A stretch of DNA of 64,000 bases from Brevibacillus laterosporus LMG 15441 (GCF_000219535.2 NZ_CP007806.1:2328501-2392500); one strand, 5' to 3'; positions 24,694 to 33,816 are shown, counted from the stretch's first letter. Notes: generated by a model not told the origin, from the sequence alone. Numbers and translations are program-made.

Positions 24694-25513
24694 ACTTCCA
24701 CCAGTCATCGAATGGAGTTACTGGTAAGCGGCGCTTGTGCTCGGTTTTATCATACTTTTCTTCGATTTTTTCCACGATTTCATCAGATACAGGCTTCAGG
24801 GTTAAATAGTTATCTAAATCATCATAAGAAAAGCCAAGGGCGGTTTCATCAGGTAATTGAGGATGGTCATCTTCAAGATCGGCTGTAGGAACTTTTAAAT
24901 ATAAAATTTCAGGTGTTCCTAGATATTGCAGAATTTGTCTTACTTGCCCCTTGGTCAGACCGGAAAGGGGGACAACGTCAGCTCCTCCATCTCCATATTT
25001 AGTGAAAAATCCGGTAGTTGCCTCGACTGCCTGATCAGTCCCAAGAACTAATAGTCCTAAGTGGCCGGCAATATCATATTGAACCTTCATGCGTTCTCTT
25101 GCCTTTGCATTACCCTTGTGAAAATCTGACAGTTCAATCCCCGTTGATTGTTTAAGCTGTTCAAGAGAAGTATCAACGGCCGGCTTGATATTAACCAGCA
25201 TATTTTCATGTGGCTTGATGAATTGAAGTGCCTTCTGGGCGTCAGCTTCATCTATTTGAGTTCCGTAGGGAAGACGAACAGCCACGAAATAATATCGTTT
25301 ATCCGTCGCATGCGTAAGCTCATCGCAAGCAACCCGGGCCATGATACCCGTTAAGGTAGAATCAATTCCGCCGCTTACTCCCACAATGTATCCATTAGCT
25401 CCAGAGATAAGAAGGTATTGCTTTAAAAAATCTACCCTGTCGCGAAATTCACGTTTGGGCTGCGCATCTACATGAACATGTAGCTTTTTGATTATTTCTG
25501 TTTGTTTTGCCAT
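24692..25513 (-). CDS. nadE: Ammonia-dependent NAD+ synthetase NadE
   Basis: About 273 residues, the size of the stand-alone B. subtilis enzyme, without a glutaminase domain. It adenylates deamido-NAD and amidates it with ammonia in the last step of NAD synthesis. The ATP pyrophosphatase loop 'VGVSGGIDSTLTG' is near residue 45 from the N-terminus; 'TKYGDGGADVVPLSGLTKGQVR' and 'LPDETALGFSYDDLD' are typical of the family. The frame reaches a GTG at 25528 inside nadD, but ATG 25513 comes just after the nadD stop and fits the homologues. Last gene of the minus-strand NAD operon. Confidence 0.95.
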   Translation of the reverse strand: MAKQTEIIKKLHVHVDAQPKREFRDRVDFLKQYLLISGANGYIVGVSGGIDSTLTGIMARVACDELTHATDKRYYFVAVRLPYGTQIDEADAQKALQFIKPHENMLVNIKPAVDTSLEQLKQSTGIELSDFHKGNAKARERMKVQYDIAGHLGLLVLGTDQAVEATTGFFTKYGDGGADVVPLSGLTKGQVRQILQYLGTPEILYLKVPTADLEDDHPQLPDETALGFSYDDLDNYLTLKPVSDEIVEKIEEKYDKTEHKRRLPVTPFDDWWK

Positions 25514-25514
25514 C

Positions 25515-26153
25515 TCAACGGACCTCACTCACATATAATTGATGTTCCTTGATGTAATCCAAAACCTCCTCAGGCAGGAGAAAACTAGCTTCACCATCAT
25601 TGCGAAGCTCACCGCGAATGTAGCTAGAGCTAATTCCCATACTGATTCCTTTTGACATCGTCAGGAAATTTTCATCATTATTGCGTAACAAGGGGTCCTT
25701 AGCGATTAAATCATCAGAATGATAGCCTTCTCTTGCCATGACAATAAACTTGTTGTTTTTTACCAATTTTTCAGCATTCCCCCAGGAGGATATGCCTTCT
25801 AAAAGATCTGCTCCCATGATAAAAAAGATTTCATCTTGCGGATACAGATTTTTGAAATGATTCATTGTGTCAAAGGTATATGTTTCACCGGGTAACGCGT
25901 TCATTTCAACGGTAGAGATTTCAAATAAAGGTTCCCCAAAACGATTTTTCTTGTTTTTGCACGTTTCTAAGGCAAGCTGAAGCATATGTAAGCGGTGGTG
26001 ATCTTCAGTCTGAAGTATCTTATCTCTACGCAGGGAAGAGCAAGGAATAAAAAACACTTTGTCCAGACGTTTACGTTTAGCCACAGCAGCAGCTGTAAAA
26101 AGATGTGAATAGGTAATAGGATCAAAGCTACTTCCGTAAATACCATATCGCAT
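25515..26153 (-). CDS. nadD: Nicotinate-nucleotide adenylyltransferase NadD-like
   Basis: 212 residues. It joins nicotinate mononucleotide and ATP to deamido-NAD. The nucleotidyltransferase motif appears as 'YGSSFDPITYSHL', with the second conserved His kept but the first replaced by Thr (usual GGSFDPIHNGHL), and the C-terminal 'GISSSYIRGELRNDG' equals the ISSTxIR motif. The Thr replacing the first histidine is worth noting, since that His helps ATP binding in NadD; a nucleotidyltransferase with altered preference is possible. AAAGGAGG precedes the ATG. It lies 14 bp after pncB and directly before nadE. Confidence 0.82.
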   Translation of the reverse strand: MRYGIYGSSFDPITYSHLFTAAAVAKRKRLDKVFFIPCSSLRRDKILQTEDHHRLHMLQLALETCKNKKNRFGEPLFEISTVEMNALPGETYTFDTMNHFKNLYPQDEIFFIMGADLLEGISSWGNAEKLVKNNKFIVMAREGYHSDDLIAKDPLLRNNDENFLTMSKGISMGISSSYIRGELRNDGEASFLLPEEVLDYIKEHQLYVSEVR

Positions 26154-26167
26154 GAAGGGTTCCTCCT

Positions 26168-27802
26168 TTAAGATTCTATGAGAGCAAGCTCGCGTATTTC
26201 GTTAATCATTTTATCTTTCAGCTCCCGTAATTCATCAGATAGAGTAACGGGATATACCTCTGGATTGTCTAAGCGAAGATATTCCTCCCAGAATGTATTC
26301 TTTTGGGCTTGATGGAACTGCTTGATTTCTTCCAGAGTTGGTTGATCATAAACCAGCTTTCCTTCTTCAAAGATAGGAACTAATAGCTGGACTGCTGTAA
26401 AATGGCTTACACGCTTCATTTTTAATGGATTCACTGGATGCTTCAGTTGAATCTCCTTGAGGCCTTGAATATTCTCATGCTCAAGGCAAATATAATCACC
26501 TTTTGCCATACCATCCTGATCGTATATCCGATAGGTTTTTTTACAACCAGGATTAATAATCTTGTCTATATTTTCAGAGACTTTAATTAGAGCCACCCAG
26601 TCCTTTTCGGTTCTTCTTGCAACAATTTTGTGTACACCACCTAGGGCAGGAGTATCATAGGCAGTGATAAATTTGGTTCCAATGCCCCAAATATCAATTT
26701 TAGCTCCTTGATGCTTCAGAGAGGTAATCGTGTGCTCATCTAGGTCACTGGAAGCGGCAATTTTTACATAGGGAAAACCTGCATGATCTAGCATTTTTCG
26801 AGCTCGTTTAGATAAGAAGGCTAAATCGCCACTATCTAAACGAATGCCAGTAAGCTTCTGACCATGTTCCTCCATCCGTTTAGCCACCTTAATGGCATTG
26901 GGAATACCTGAACCTAAAACATCAAAGGTATCGACAAGAAGAATACTTTTAGCGGGAAAAACCTCAGCAAAGGCGAGAAAGGCATCTAGTTCATTTGGGA
27001 AAAATTGAACAAATAAATGAGCATGTGTACCTGTAGTAGGAACACCATATTTTTTCCCAGCTTTCAGATTAGAGGTGTAGTCAAATCCAGCGATATAGGC
27101 TGATCTAGCTCCCTGTACGGATGCGTCACGTCCCTGAGCACGTCTTTTTCCCATTTCAATTACACTTTGCCCATCTGCTGCTGTCACAATTCGAGACGCT
27201 TTTGTCATGAGCAGGGATTCACTGTTCACTGTATTAAGCAATTGTGCTTCGATCCAGATACATTCCATGATAGGGGCAATCATTCGTATGTAAGGAGTGT
27301 TTGGAAAGACGATTTGACCTTCTTTCATTGCTTGCAAGCTCCCGGTAAAACGTAGTGAGCGAAGTTCTGACAGGAAAGCTTCCTCATACATGCCCTTGGA
27401 CCGCAGATATTCAATGTCACTTTCATTAAAGTATAAATTCTCTACAATATCAATTAACTGGTCAAGTCCCCCAAAAGCAACGTATCCCCCTAGCTCACCA
27501 GTAAAATCACTGCTTGGCTTAACAAAAGGAGCTTTACGATAAAAATCATCAAAGACAACTATCGTGCGGTGTAGATTCTTTTTGTATAAAGCATACATCA
27601 TCGTAATCGCATATTCATCCACATCAAGACCGTAATCTCTGGAGGGATCATAAAAGGGAAGGATTTCTAATTCTTGTTTTCCGCAAAGAGGGCAGGGAGT
27701 TTCTTCAGACGTCATTCTAAAAGCAGGTTGTTTACAGAAGAGGCACATATGAATATAGCGATATATTTTCGGATCAACAATATCAAAGATTGTTTTTGTC
27801 AT
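26168..27802 (-). CDS. pncB: Nicotinate phosphoribosyltransferase with N-terminal zinc ribbon
   Basis: 544 residues, clearly longer than typical bacterial PncB (about 400-490). Residues 20-40 contain a zinc-ribbon pattern, Cys20/Cys23 (CLFC) and Cys37/Cys40 (CPLC), fused to the catalytic barrel. Barrel marks are 'DEYAITMMYALYKKN', 'VFDDFYR', 'MGKRRAQGRDASVQGARSAYIAGFDYTSN', 'GTHAHLFVQFF', 'IRLDSGDLAFLSKRAR' and 'WGIGTKFITAYDTPALGGVHKIV', giving phosphoribosyl pyrophosphate and nicotinate sites. It makes nicotinate mononucleotide for NadD next door. GAGGGG precedes the ATG. The zinc ribbon could mediate oligomerisation or regulation. Confidence 0.9.
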   Translation of the reverse strand: MTKTIFDIVDPKIYRYIHMCLFCKQPAFRMTSEETPCPLCGKQELEILPFYDPSRDYGLDVDEYAITMMYALYKKNLHRTIVVFDDFYRKAPFVKPSSDFTGELGGYVAFGGLDQLIDIVENLYFNESDIEYLRSKGMYEEAFLSELRSLRFTGSLQAMKEGQIVFPNTPYIRMIAPIMECIWIEAQLLNTVNSESLLMTKASRIVTAADGQSVIEMGKRRAQGRDASVQGARSAYIAGFDYTSNLKAGKKYGVPTTGTHAHLFVQFFPNELDAFLAFAEVFPAKSILLVDTFDVLGSGIPNAIKVAKRMEEHGQKLTGIRLDSGDLAFLSKRARKMLDHAGFPYVKIAASSDLDEHTITSLKHQGAKIDIWGIGTKFITAYDTPALGGVHKIVARRTEKDWVALIKVSENIDKIINPGCKKTYRIYDQDGMAKGDYICLEHENIQGLKEIQLKHPVNPLKMKRVSHFTAVQLLVPIFEEGKLVYDQPTLEEIKQFHQAQKNTFWEEYLRLDNPEVYPVTLSDELRELKDKMINEIRELALIES

Positions 27803-27855
27803 TTTCGGCCAGTCCCCTCGTTATATCTTTTTGAGTGAAAAGCATACATAATTAG

Positions 27856-28410
27856 TCAATAATGATTAACAACCTGTATTCCCATTTGGTTTTTAAAATG
27901 CTGTAATGCCCAATCGTGTCCTACAGGGTTGAAACTTGCAACTGCATCCTCATGAATAATCACCTCGAAGCCAAGATACCAAGCAGATACGGCCGTATGG
28001 AGAATACATATATCCGTGCATGTGCCGACAAGATGAATTTGGCGAATACCGCGCGTATGCAGTTGTAGTGCTAAGTCAGTTCCTTCAAATGCACTGTATC
28101 TTGTTTTATCCATCCAATAAATGGACGCTTCCTTTTGTTTATAGAGGCTATGTAGTTCGCCATATAATTCGCGTCCTTCACTTCCGATGATATTGTGGGG
28201 CGGATAGAGCTTCGATTCAGGATGAAATGGATCAATTTCTTTGTGTGCATCTACAGCCATTACCACAAATTCACCATTCTGAAGAAAGTGATTGGTAAGA
28301 TGAACAATCCGCTTTTCGATTTTTTGGGCAGGCTCTCCGCATGTTAAAGCGCCATTGGTTGCAACGAAATCATTTGTGTAATCGATGATCAGGATAGCTT
28401 TTTGACTCAT
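27856..28410 (-). CDS. pncA: Nicotinamidase PncA (isochorismatase family)
   Basis: 184 residues. It hydrolyses nicotinamide to nicotinate, feeding PncB. The catalytic set is visible: Asp near the start ('LIIDYTNDFV'), Lys in 'WMDKTRYSAF' and Cys in 'LVGTCTDICILHTAVSA', with metal ligands expected in 'MAVDAHKEIDPFHPE'. The context of four NAD genes and NrtR supports nicotinamidase over other isochorismatase-like hydrolases. GGAGG lies 9 nt before the ATG. 53 bp separate it from pncB and 75 bp, with an operator-like palindrome, from nrtR. Confidence 0.92.
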   Translation of the reverse strand: MSQKAILIIDYTNDFVATNGALTCGEPAQKIEKRIVHLTNHFLQNGEFVVMAVDAHKEIDPFHPESKLYPPHNIIGSEGRELYGELHSLYKQKEASIYWMDKTRYSAFEGTDLALQLHTRGIRQIHLVGTCTDICILHTAVSAWYLGFEVIIHEDAVASFNPVGHDWALQHFKNQMGIQVVNHY

Positions 28411-28445
28411 AAATATATACCTCCATTTTAATTGTTTGATTTAAC

Positions 28446-28462
28446 ATAGTTAATATGACTAT
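28446..28462. promoter_or_regulatory. NrtR-box-like palindrome between nrtR and pncA
   Basis: ATAGTTAATATGACTAT: inverted ATAGT/ACTAT half-sites with a 7-bp centre, 36 bp before the pncA start. The same pattern recurs upstream of nrtR. NrtR repressors bind sites of this kind as far as I know. Confidence 0.55.
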
Positions 28463-28485
28463 ATAAATGAGTAAAAAAAGAAGGA

Positions 28486-29262
28486 TTAATAGATGCTCAC
28501 AAATGGCACGTAGTCAGTAAATTTATATAATTTGGCTGGATTTTGTGAGTATTTATTCGAGTATTTAGCAGAACCTTCCGCATCTCTGACTTCTTCAATA
28601 ATCCCTTTTCTATTTATGGTAGACACCAAGCGTCTGCTAAAGTTAGAGCGATCTACTTTAAAATCAGGTACGACTGTCTCAATGACCTGAAGCAGCTCAG
28701 ATAAGGTAAACTCTTCGGGTAGAAATTCTTTCGCGATATTAGTCTGAACCATAATCTCTTGGATTTTTTGTAGAGCATCCTTTAAGATTTCGTTGTGATC
28801 AAACGCCAAATTCATGGACATTGCTTCCTCAACCGTGAACAAACACGCATCTACAGCATCGTCATCAGCCTTAAATCCAGACAGTGCCTGCTCATTAACA
28901 AGGGCATAATAGGCAACGGTTGGAATCCATCCACCTGGATCACGGCCTGGAGTATAGTAGGCTTTTAGCTGCTTAATATGTACCTTCTCATTTAAGATGT
29001 GTGTTTCCTCACGCAGCTCACGTTCAGCACATTGATCAAGTGTTTCGTGTTCATTGAGAAAACCACCTGGAAAAGCCCAATACCCTGGAAAGCGATCGCT
29101 TTGTGGATCACGCTGAATCAGCAATATTTTTAGCTTACGATCGGGAAGGGATTTGTGCTTGGTATCTTTTCTAGGCTCCGATGTAATCGTAAATATACAA
29201 ATGTCGGTAGGTAAGCCATCAGGAGATCGATAGACTGGCTTTTCCTTTGGAGGAATTTGCAA
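28486..29262 (-). CDS. nrtR: NrtR-type Nudix transcriptional regulator of NAD synthesis
   Basis: 258 residues: an N-terminal Nudix domain (about 15-165) and a C-terminal winged helix (about 170-258), the fold of NrtR, an ADP-ribose-responsive repressor of NAD genes. The Nudix box reads 'GGFLNEHETLDQCAERELREETHI', so the RELxEE core is kept while the usual final Gly is His; many NrtR proteins are weak or dead hydrolases. The start is TTG 29262 with AAAGGAG 9 nt upstream. It heads the NAD gene run on the minus strand and has box-like palindromes both before itself and before pncA, which agrees with autoregulation. Confidence 0.87.
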   Translation of the reverse strand: MQIPPKEKPVYRSPDGLPTDICIFTITSEPRKDTKHKSLPDRKLKILLIQRDPQSDRFPGYWAFPGGFLNEHETLDQCAERELREETHILNEKVHIKQLKAYYTPGRDPGGWIPTVAYYALVNEQALSGFKADDDAVDACLFTVEEAMSMNLAFDHNEILKDALQKIQEIMVQTNIAKEFLPEEFTLSELLQVIETVVPDFKVDRSNFSRRLVSTINRKGIIEEVRDAEGSAKYSNKYSQNPAKLYKFTDYVPFVSIY

Positions 29263-29303
29263 AGTGTGAAGCTCCTTTCTACGTGTTCTTGAGGTTATTT
29301 TAT

Positions 29304-29334
29304 ATAGTTATTTTCATATTGTCAATACGACTAT
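29304..29334. promoter_or_regulatory. NrtR-box-like sites upstream of nrtR
   Basis: ATTGTCAATACGACTAT at 29318-29334 has the same 5-7-5 layout as the site before pncA; an adjoining ATAGTTATTTTCATATT (29304-29320) supplies a second left half-site. The remaining gap to 29590 is AT-rich, with no further gene. Confidence 0.5.
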
Positions 29335-29590
29335 ATTAAATTCAGGACTTTTTACATACATTCTTTGCTTATGGGAAAGGAGCTGTATTTAATTATATAT
29401 GTAGCTAAGGCTATATCTAAATACTTGTGCAAAAATTAGGGAAGCGGAAAGGTCAATCGGTCTTTTTAAGAAGTTGGAATGGAAGTGAAAGTTTGATCAA
29501 TAATATAAATGGATAAATGCACAAATTCGTTCCATTTTGGTATATTCTCCGTGTTCAGCTTGAATTTATCTTAGAGGAAAGGGAATTTCA

Positions 29591-29974
29591 ATGAAAATTA
29601 AACTAACAAGTATATTTGTCAACGATCAGGATAGAGCTCTTTCATTTTATACAGAGGTTTTAGGCTTTGTGAAAAAAAGCGACTTTCCAGTAGGAGATTT
29701 TAAATGGATAACGGTTGTTTCGCCGGAAGGCCCGGAAGATATTGAATTGCTTTTGGAACCACTGGGGCATCCTGCTGCGAAAACATTTCAAAAAGAAATG
29801 TTTGAGGCAGGAATTCCTTTAATGACGTTTGCTGTTGACGATATTCACAAAGAGTATGACAGACTGCTAAAACTGGGTGTAGTGTTTAAGAGTAAGCCTG
29901 TAGATATAGAAGGGACATCCATTGCTGTGTTTCATGATACATGCGGTAATCTTATCCAACTTTTTCAGGGATGA
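29591..29974 (+). CDS. VOC family (glyoxalase/bleomycin resistance-like) protein
   Basis: 127 residues forming two beta-alpha-beta-beta-beta modules: 'KLTSIFVNDQDRALSFYTEVLGFV' opens the first and 'MTFAVDDIHKEYDRLLKLGVVF' the second, ending 'IAVFHDTCGNLIQLFQ', where the Asn/Gln and a usual Glu position carry the metal ligands. Such proteins are small metalloenzymes or binding proteins for glyoxalase, ring cleavage or antibiotic sequestration; no substrate can be assigned. GGAAAGGG precedes the ATG. It stands alone, divergent from the NAD operon. Confidence 0.85.
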   Translation: MKIKLTSIFVNDQDRALSFYTEVLGFVKKSDFPVGDFKWITVVSPEGPEDIELLLEPLGHPAAKTFQKEMFEAGIPLMTFAVDDIHKEYDRLLKLGVVFKSKPVDIEGTSIAVFHDTCGNLIQLFQG

Positions 29975-30276
29975 TACACAAGCATGAAGGAAAAGCGGCT
30001 TGGGAGATTAGCAGACAGACATTACTAATTCTCCTTTTCAACATAAATGAACGTATTCTCCATGATGAAGATGTCGGCATTAGACGTTGGACAAGCAGTG
30101 ACAATCAGGATAGTAGGACGTAGGTTTTTAGTGTAAACACAAAATTTTTCCCGTTACTAGGAAGACCAAGCTGTAGCTTATTATCCAACAAAATACAAAG
30201 CGATTGACAAGAAGTCAGAAAAGTAGCCGTTCCCATGTATGGATACTTGTGTTATACTACAGGCAATTGCATAACC
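29975..30276. other. Intergenic region upstream of the FMN riboswitch
   Basis: About 300 bp without a supported gene. A short minus-strand frame near 30030-30110 looks protein-like but lacks a start. TATACT at 30253-30258 preceded by TGTGT (extended -10) is a plausible rib promoter. Confidence 0.4.
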
Positions 30277-30408
30277 ACCTTCAGGGCAGGGTGAAATTCC
30301 CGACCGGCGGTAATGACGATTATGTCTGAGCCCGCGACTCGCAAACCGTTTTTGCGACTGACTTGGTGAAAATCCAAGGCCGACGGTATAGTCCGGATGG
30401 GAGAAGGT
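30277..30408 (+). promoter_or_regulatory. FMN riboswitch (RFN element)
   Basis: All conserved blocks are present: P1 arm ACCTTC (30277-30282), 'GGGCAGGGTGAAATTCCCGA', 'CCGGCGGT', 'AGCCCGCGA', 'TTGGTGAAAATCCAAGGCCGAC', 'AGTCCGGATGGGAGAAGG' and the closing P1 arm GAAGGT (30403-30408). It senses FMN and should stop transcription of the rib operon when FMN is plentiful. Confidence 0.97.
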
Positions 30409-30605
30409 ACAAGGCTTATCACATTTTTCAATGAGGATACATGACTTAGATTGTGGTGGCCATCGCAGACTGTTTTTTCATAAATGAGAAGACGGTTTAT
30501 TTAGATGTATTCAAAATATGTCAGTCAAGGCATGATCTATTTGCGGTGGTGTAACACTTTATGTATCCATTTTTTGAAAAATCCGATGGTAGGCTGTATT
30601 TCTCT

Positions 30606-30636
30606 ATGCCCTTTTACTGAAAAGGGCATTTTTTTA
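30606..30636 (+). terminator. Riboswitch-controlled terminator before ribD
   Basis: Perfect stem ATGCCCTTTT / AAAAGGGCAT with an ACTG loop and seven Ts. The roughly 200 nt between aptamer and terminator is long for an RFN expression platform and must contain the antiterminator. Confidence 0.85.
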
Positions 30637-30730
30637 TTGTAAAAAATAGGTTATGAAAGTAACCAAGGTGCGTTTGCAAGAGTAAAAGCAAGATACACAG
30701 AACAAAAAAACACAGAAAGGAGGAACGCTT

Positions 30731-31885
30731 ATGAATGAGCTTCAAGAATGGAAGAGGAGCGAATGTGAGAATCAAGTGCTGTTGGATCAAGCTTTTATGA
30801 AGATAGCAATTCAATTGGCAGAAGGAGCGAGTCATCAGACATCTCCTAATCCTACAGTGGGTGCTGTTATTGCGAAAAATGGGAGCATTGTTGGTCTAGG
30901 AGCCCATCTGCGGGCAGGTGAGTCTCACGCTGAAATTCATGCCTTACGAATGGCTGGGGAAAAGGCAGCGGGGGCGACTGTATACGTAACCTTGGAGCCA
31001 TGCAGTCATTATGGGAAAACACCACCCTGCGTTCAAGCGCTACTAGATGCAGGAGTGGCACGGGTTGTCATTGCCATAGAAGACCCTAATCCACTGGTGG
31101 CAGGTAAAGGTGTAGCAACTTTAAAACATGCTGGTATAGATGTGCAGGTCGGTGTATTAGAAAAGGAAGCCCGAGAATGCAATGAATCGTTTTTTCATTA
31201 TATTCATACGAAAAGGCCGTTTGTTACGCTGAAGACGGCCAGTACATTAGATGGGAAGCTGGCTACAGCAACCGGCGATAGCAAATGGATAACGAGTGAA
31301 TTGGCACGCAGGGAAGTTCATGCGGAACGGGCTAAATCTGACGCAATTTTAGTGGGTATAAACACGGTGATAAAAGATGATCCCTTACTGACAGCCCGGT
31401 TGTATGAAAAGGGAAGGCAGCCGATACGAGTCGTTCTTGATCAAACTCTCCGTATTCCAAAGACAGCTACGATTCTTAAAGATACTACATCGCCAGTTTG
31501 GATTTTTACCACAAGAAGAGCTTCTCAACAAAAAGTAGATTTCCTGCGTGCAAAAGGAATTCGAATCACGGTGCAACAAGAGGATCAAGTAACGATACCA
31601 TTTGTCCTCCAAACCTTGGGAGAGGCAGAAATTGTATCGGTACTTGTAGAAGGTGGCAGCAAGATAAGCGGGGCGTTTTTAGAGGCACAAGCGATTCAAA
31701 AGGTAATAGCCTATGTCGCTTTTACACTTGTGGGTGGAGTGGAATCTCCAGTCGCCTACGGAGGAAACGGTATTCCTTTGATGAAAGATGCGATTCAACT
31801 CAGAGATGTAGCAGTAGAGAAGGTGAGTGAACAGGAAGTAAAGATAACGGGTTACCCACTTTGGACGGATCATAGCAATTCATAA
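30731..31885 (+). CDS. ribD: RibD: bifunctional pyrimidine deaminase/reductase of riboflavin synthesis
   Basis: 384 residues. The N-terminal cytidine-deaminase-like domain binds zinc through 'SHAEIHAL' and 'EPCSHYGKTPPC'; the C-terminal reductase domain (from about 165) has 'RPFVTLKTASTLDGKLAT', 'DAILVGINTVIKDDPLLTAR' and 'VLVEGGSKISGAFL'. The enzyme performs the second and third committed steps after GTP ring opening. AAAGGAGG precedes ATG 30731. The reading frame is very likely longer at its N-terminus than in E. coli by about 15 residues. First gene of ribD-ribE-ribBA-ribH. Confidence 0.96.
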   Translation: MNELQEWKRSECENQVLLDQAFMKIAIQLAEGASHQTSPNPTVGAVIAKNGSIVGLGAHLRAGESHAEIHALRMAGEKAAGATVYVTLEPCSHYGKTPPCVQALLDAGVARVVIAIEDPNPLVAGKGVATLKHAGIDVQVGVLEKEARECNESFFHYIHTKRPFVTLKTASTLDGKLATATGDSKWITSELARREVHAERAKSDAILVGINTVIKDDPLLTARLYEKGRQPIRVVLDQTLRIPKTATILKDTTSPVWIFTTRRASQQKVDFLRAKGIRITVQQEDQVTIPFVLQTLGEAEIVSVLVEGGSKISGAFLEAQAIQKVIAYVAFTLVGGVESPVAYGGNGIPLMKDAIQLRDVAVEKVSEQEVKITGYPLWTDHSNS

Positions 31886-31900
31886 GGAGTGAGGACGATC

Positions 31901-32575
31901 ATGTTCACGGGGATTATTGAGGAAGTAGGTACGACCACTGGATTTTTAGTCAGTCAAAAGGCTGGCAACCTGCATATTAACGCCAGGCTGGTTGTAGAGG
32001 GAAGTAAAATAGGTGATTCCATTGCAGTAAATGGAGTTTGTTTAACGGTTACCGAGTTTAGCGCTAACGGCTTTGTAGTTGATGTTATGCCAGAGACGCT
32101 GAAGAGAACGAATTTGGGTGAGCTCCGGAATGGTGAGCTAGTAAATTTGGAGCGGGCGATGTCTATTGGCGACAGATTAGGTGGCCATCTGGTATCAGGG
32201 CATATTGATGGGAAAGGAAGAATTTTATCGAAAAGGCAAAATGAAAATGCCATACTATTCGAAATAGAAGCGGGAGCAGATATCCAGCGTTATCTCATTC
32301 CCCAAGGCTCTATTACAGTAGATGGAATAAGCTTAACAGTGGTTGCCATCAAAGCCACCTCCTTTTCCGTCTCGGTCATTCCTCATACCGCAGCAGTTAC
32401 TACGCTCGGAAAGAAACAGGTGGGGGATTGCGTAAATCTTGAAAATGATGTGATTGGTAAATATGTGGAAAGGCTACTAGCTTCTCAAGGAAGCTTACTC
32501 CATTCTTTGCATTCTGCTCGCAACAAGCAACATTCTGTAACAGAAAGCTTTTTACGTGACAATGGGTTTGTCTAA
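31901..32575 (+). CDS. ribE: Riboflavin synthase alpha subunit
   Basis: About 224 residues made of two homologous barrel repeats: 'MFTGIIEEVG...GDSIAVNGVCLTV' and 'GHLVSGHIDGKGRI...LIPQGSITVDGISLTVV'. It dismutates two 6,7-dimethyl-8-ribityllumazine molecules to riboflavin. The ATG at 31901, giving the invariant MFTGIIEE start, is preferred to the GTG at 31889; AAGGAG lies 11 nt upstream. Named ribB in older B. subtilis usage. The gene follows ribD by 15 bp. Confidence 0.96.
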   Translation: MFTGIIEEVGTTTGFLVSQKAGNLHINARLVVEGSKIGDSIAVNGVCLTVTEFSANGFVVDVMPETLKRTNLGELRNGELVNLERAMSIGDRLGGHLVSGHIDGKGRILSKRQNENAILFEIEAGADIQRYLIPQGSITVDGISLTVVAIKATSFSVSVIPHTAAVTTLGKKQVGDCVNLENDVIGKYVERLLASQGSLLHSLHSARNKQHSVTESFLRDNGFV

Positions 32576-32600
32576 TACCAATGGCTAGGAGGGAATCTAC

Positions 32601-33797
32601 ATGCTTCACACGATAGAAGAGGCGCTAGAGGAATTGCGTCAGGGAAAGCCCATTATTGTGGTCGATGACGAGAATCGGGAAAATGAAGGAGATTTTCTGT
32701 GCATGGCGGAGAAGGCAACACCTGAGATGATTAATTTCATGGTTACCCATGGAAGAGGGCTGGTTTGCGTTTCGATTGAGGATAAAAGAGCTCGTGAGCT
32801 ACAGCTAAGACAGATGGTGGAAAATAATACAGATCATCATGGAACAGCTTTTACAGTGTCCATAGATGAAAGGGATACGCATACAGGGATATCGGCGCAT
32901 GAGCGTTCACAAACGATCATGGCAATGCTTGACCCGCAAGCAGAAGCTGATCGTTTCCGGCGCCCTGGACATATTTTTCCATTGGTTGCCAAGGAGGGCG
33001 GAGTATTAAAGCGGGCAGGACATACAGAAGCGGCGGTAGATCTGGCAAGGCTTGCTGGTGGTTATCCTGCTGGGGTAATTTGCGAAATCATGCAAGAGGA
33101 TGGAAGCATGGCACGTTTACCTGCTCTATTAGAAATAGCGAAGCGTTTAGATGTAAAAATTGTTTCGATCGAACAACTGATTCATTATCGTATGCAAAGC
33201 GAATCGCTGGTGAAGAAGGAGGCGGAGACCATTCTGCCTACAGAATACGGAGATTTTCGCATCTTTGCCTACTCGAATACGTTGGATGGAAAGGAACATG
33301 TAGCTCTTGTTAAGGGAGATATTCGCCCTTATCAACCTGTTTTAGTGCGTGTGCATTCTGAATGCTTAACAGGCGATATATTTGGTTCTCTTCGTTGCGA
33401 TTGCGGACCACAATTGCATGCTGCCCTGCAACAAATCGACGAGGTAGGAGCCGGAATTCTGCTATATATGAGACAGGAAGGGCGCGGAATTGGCTTAATA
33501 AACAAATTAAAAGCATATCAGCTACAGGAAGAAGGCTTAGACACTGTTGAAGCCAATGAACGGCTAGGCTTCCCCGCTGATTTACGTGAATATGGAATTG
33601 GTGCACAAATCTTGCGTGATCTGGGGGCTAAGAAATTGCGTCTTTTAACCAATAATCCTAGAAAAATCGTGGCACTCAATGGATATGGTCTAAAAGTAGC
33701 AGAACGAGTACCGCTTCAAATGAAAAGTCATCAGCATAATTACCATTACCTGCATACCAAGCAACAGAAACTAGGACATATGCTAACTATATTATAA
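32601..33797 (+). CDS. ribBA: RibBA: DHBP synthase / GTP cyclohydrolase II
   Basis: 398 residues. Residues about 1-200 are 3,4-dihydroxy-2-butanone-4-phosphate synthase ('[13 protein letters not shown]', '[29 protein letters not shown]'), which makes the four-carbon unit from ribulose 5-phosphate. Residues about 205-398 are GTP cyclohydrolase II, with the zinc cysteines in '[17 protein letters not shown]' and the catalytic 'QEGRGIGL'. The fusion is the usual arrangement in Bacillales. AGGAGGG precedes the ATG; it follows ribE by 25 bp. Confidence 0.96.
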   Translation: MLHTIEEALEELRQGKPIIVVDDENRENEGDFLCMAEKATPEMINFMVTHGRGLVCVSIEDKRARELQLRQMVENNTDHHGTAFTVSIDERDTHTGISAHERSQTIMAMLDPQAEADRFRRPGHIFPLVAKEGGVLKRAGHTEAAVDLARLAGGYPAGVICEIMQEDGSMARLPALLEIAKRLDVKIVSIEQLIHYRMQSESLVKKEAETILPTEYGDFRIFAYSNTLDGKEHVALVKGDIRPYQPVLVRVHSECLTGDIFGSLRCDCGPQLHAALQQIDEVGAGILLYMRQEGRGIGLINKLKAYQLQEEGLDTVEANERLGFPADLREYGIGAQILRDLGAKKLRLLTNNPRKIVALNGYGLKVAERVPLQMKSHQHNYHYLHTKQQKLGHMLTIL

Positions 33798-33816
33798 TGA
33801 AGAAATGAGGATGAAT

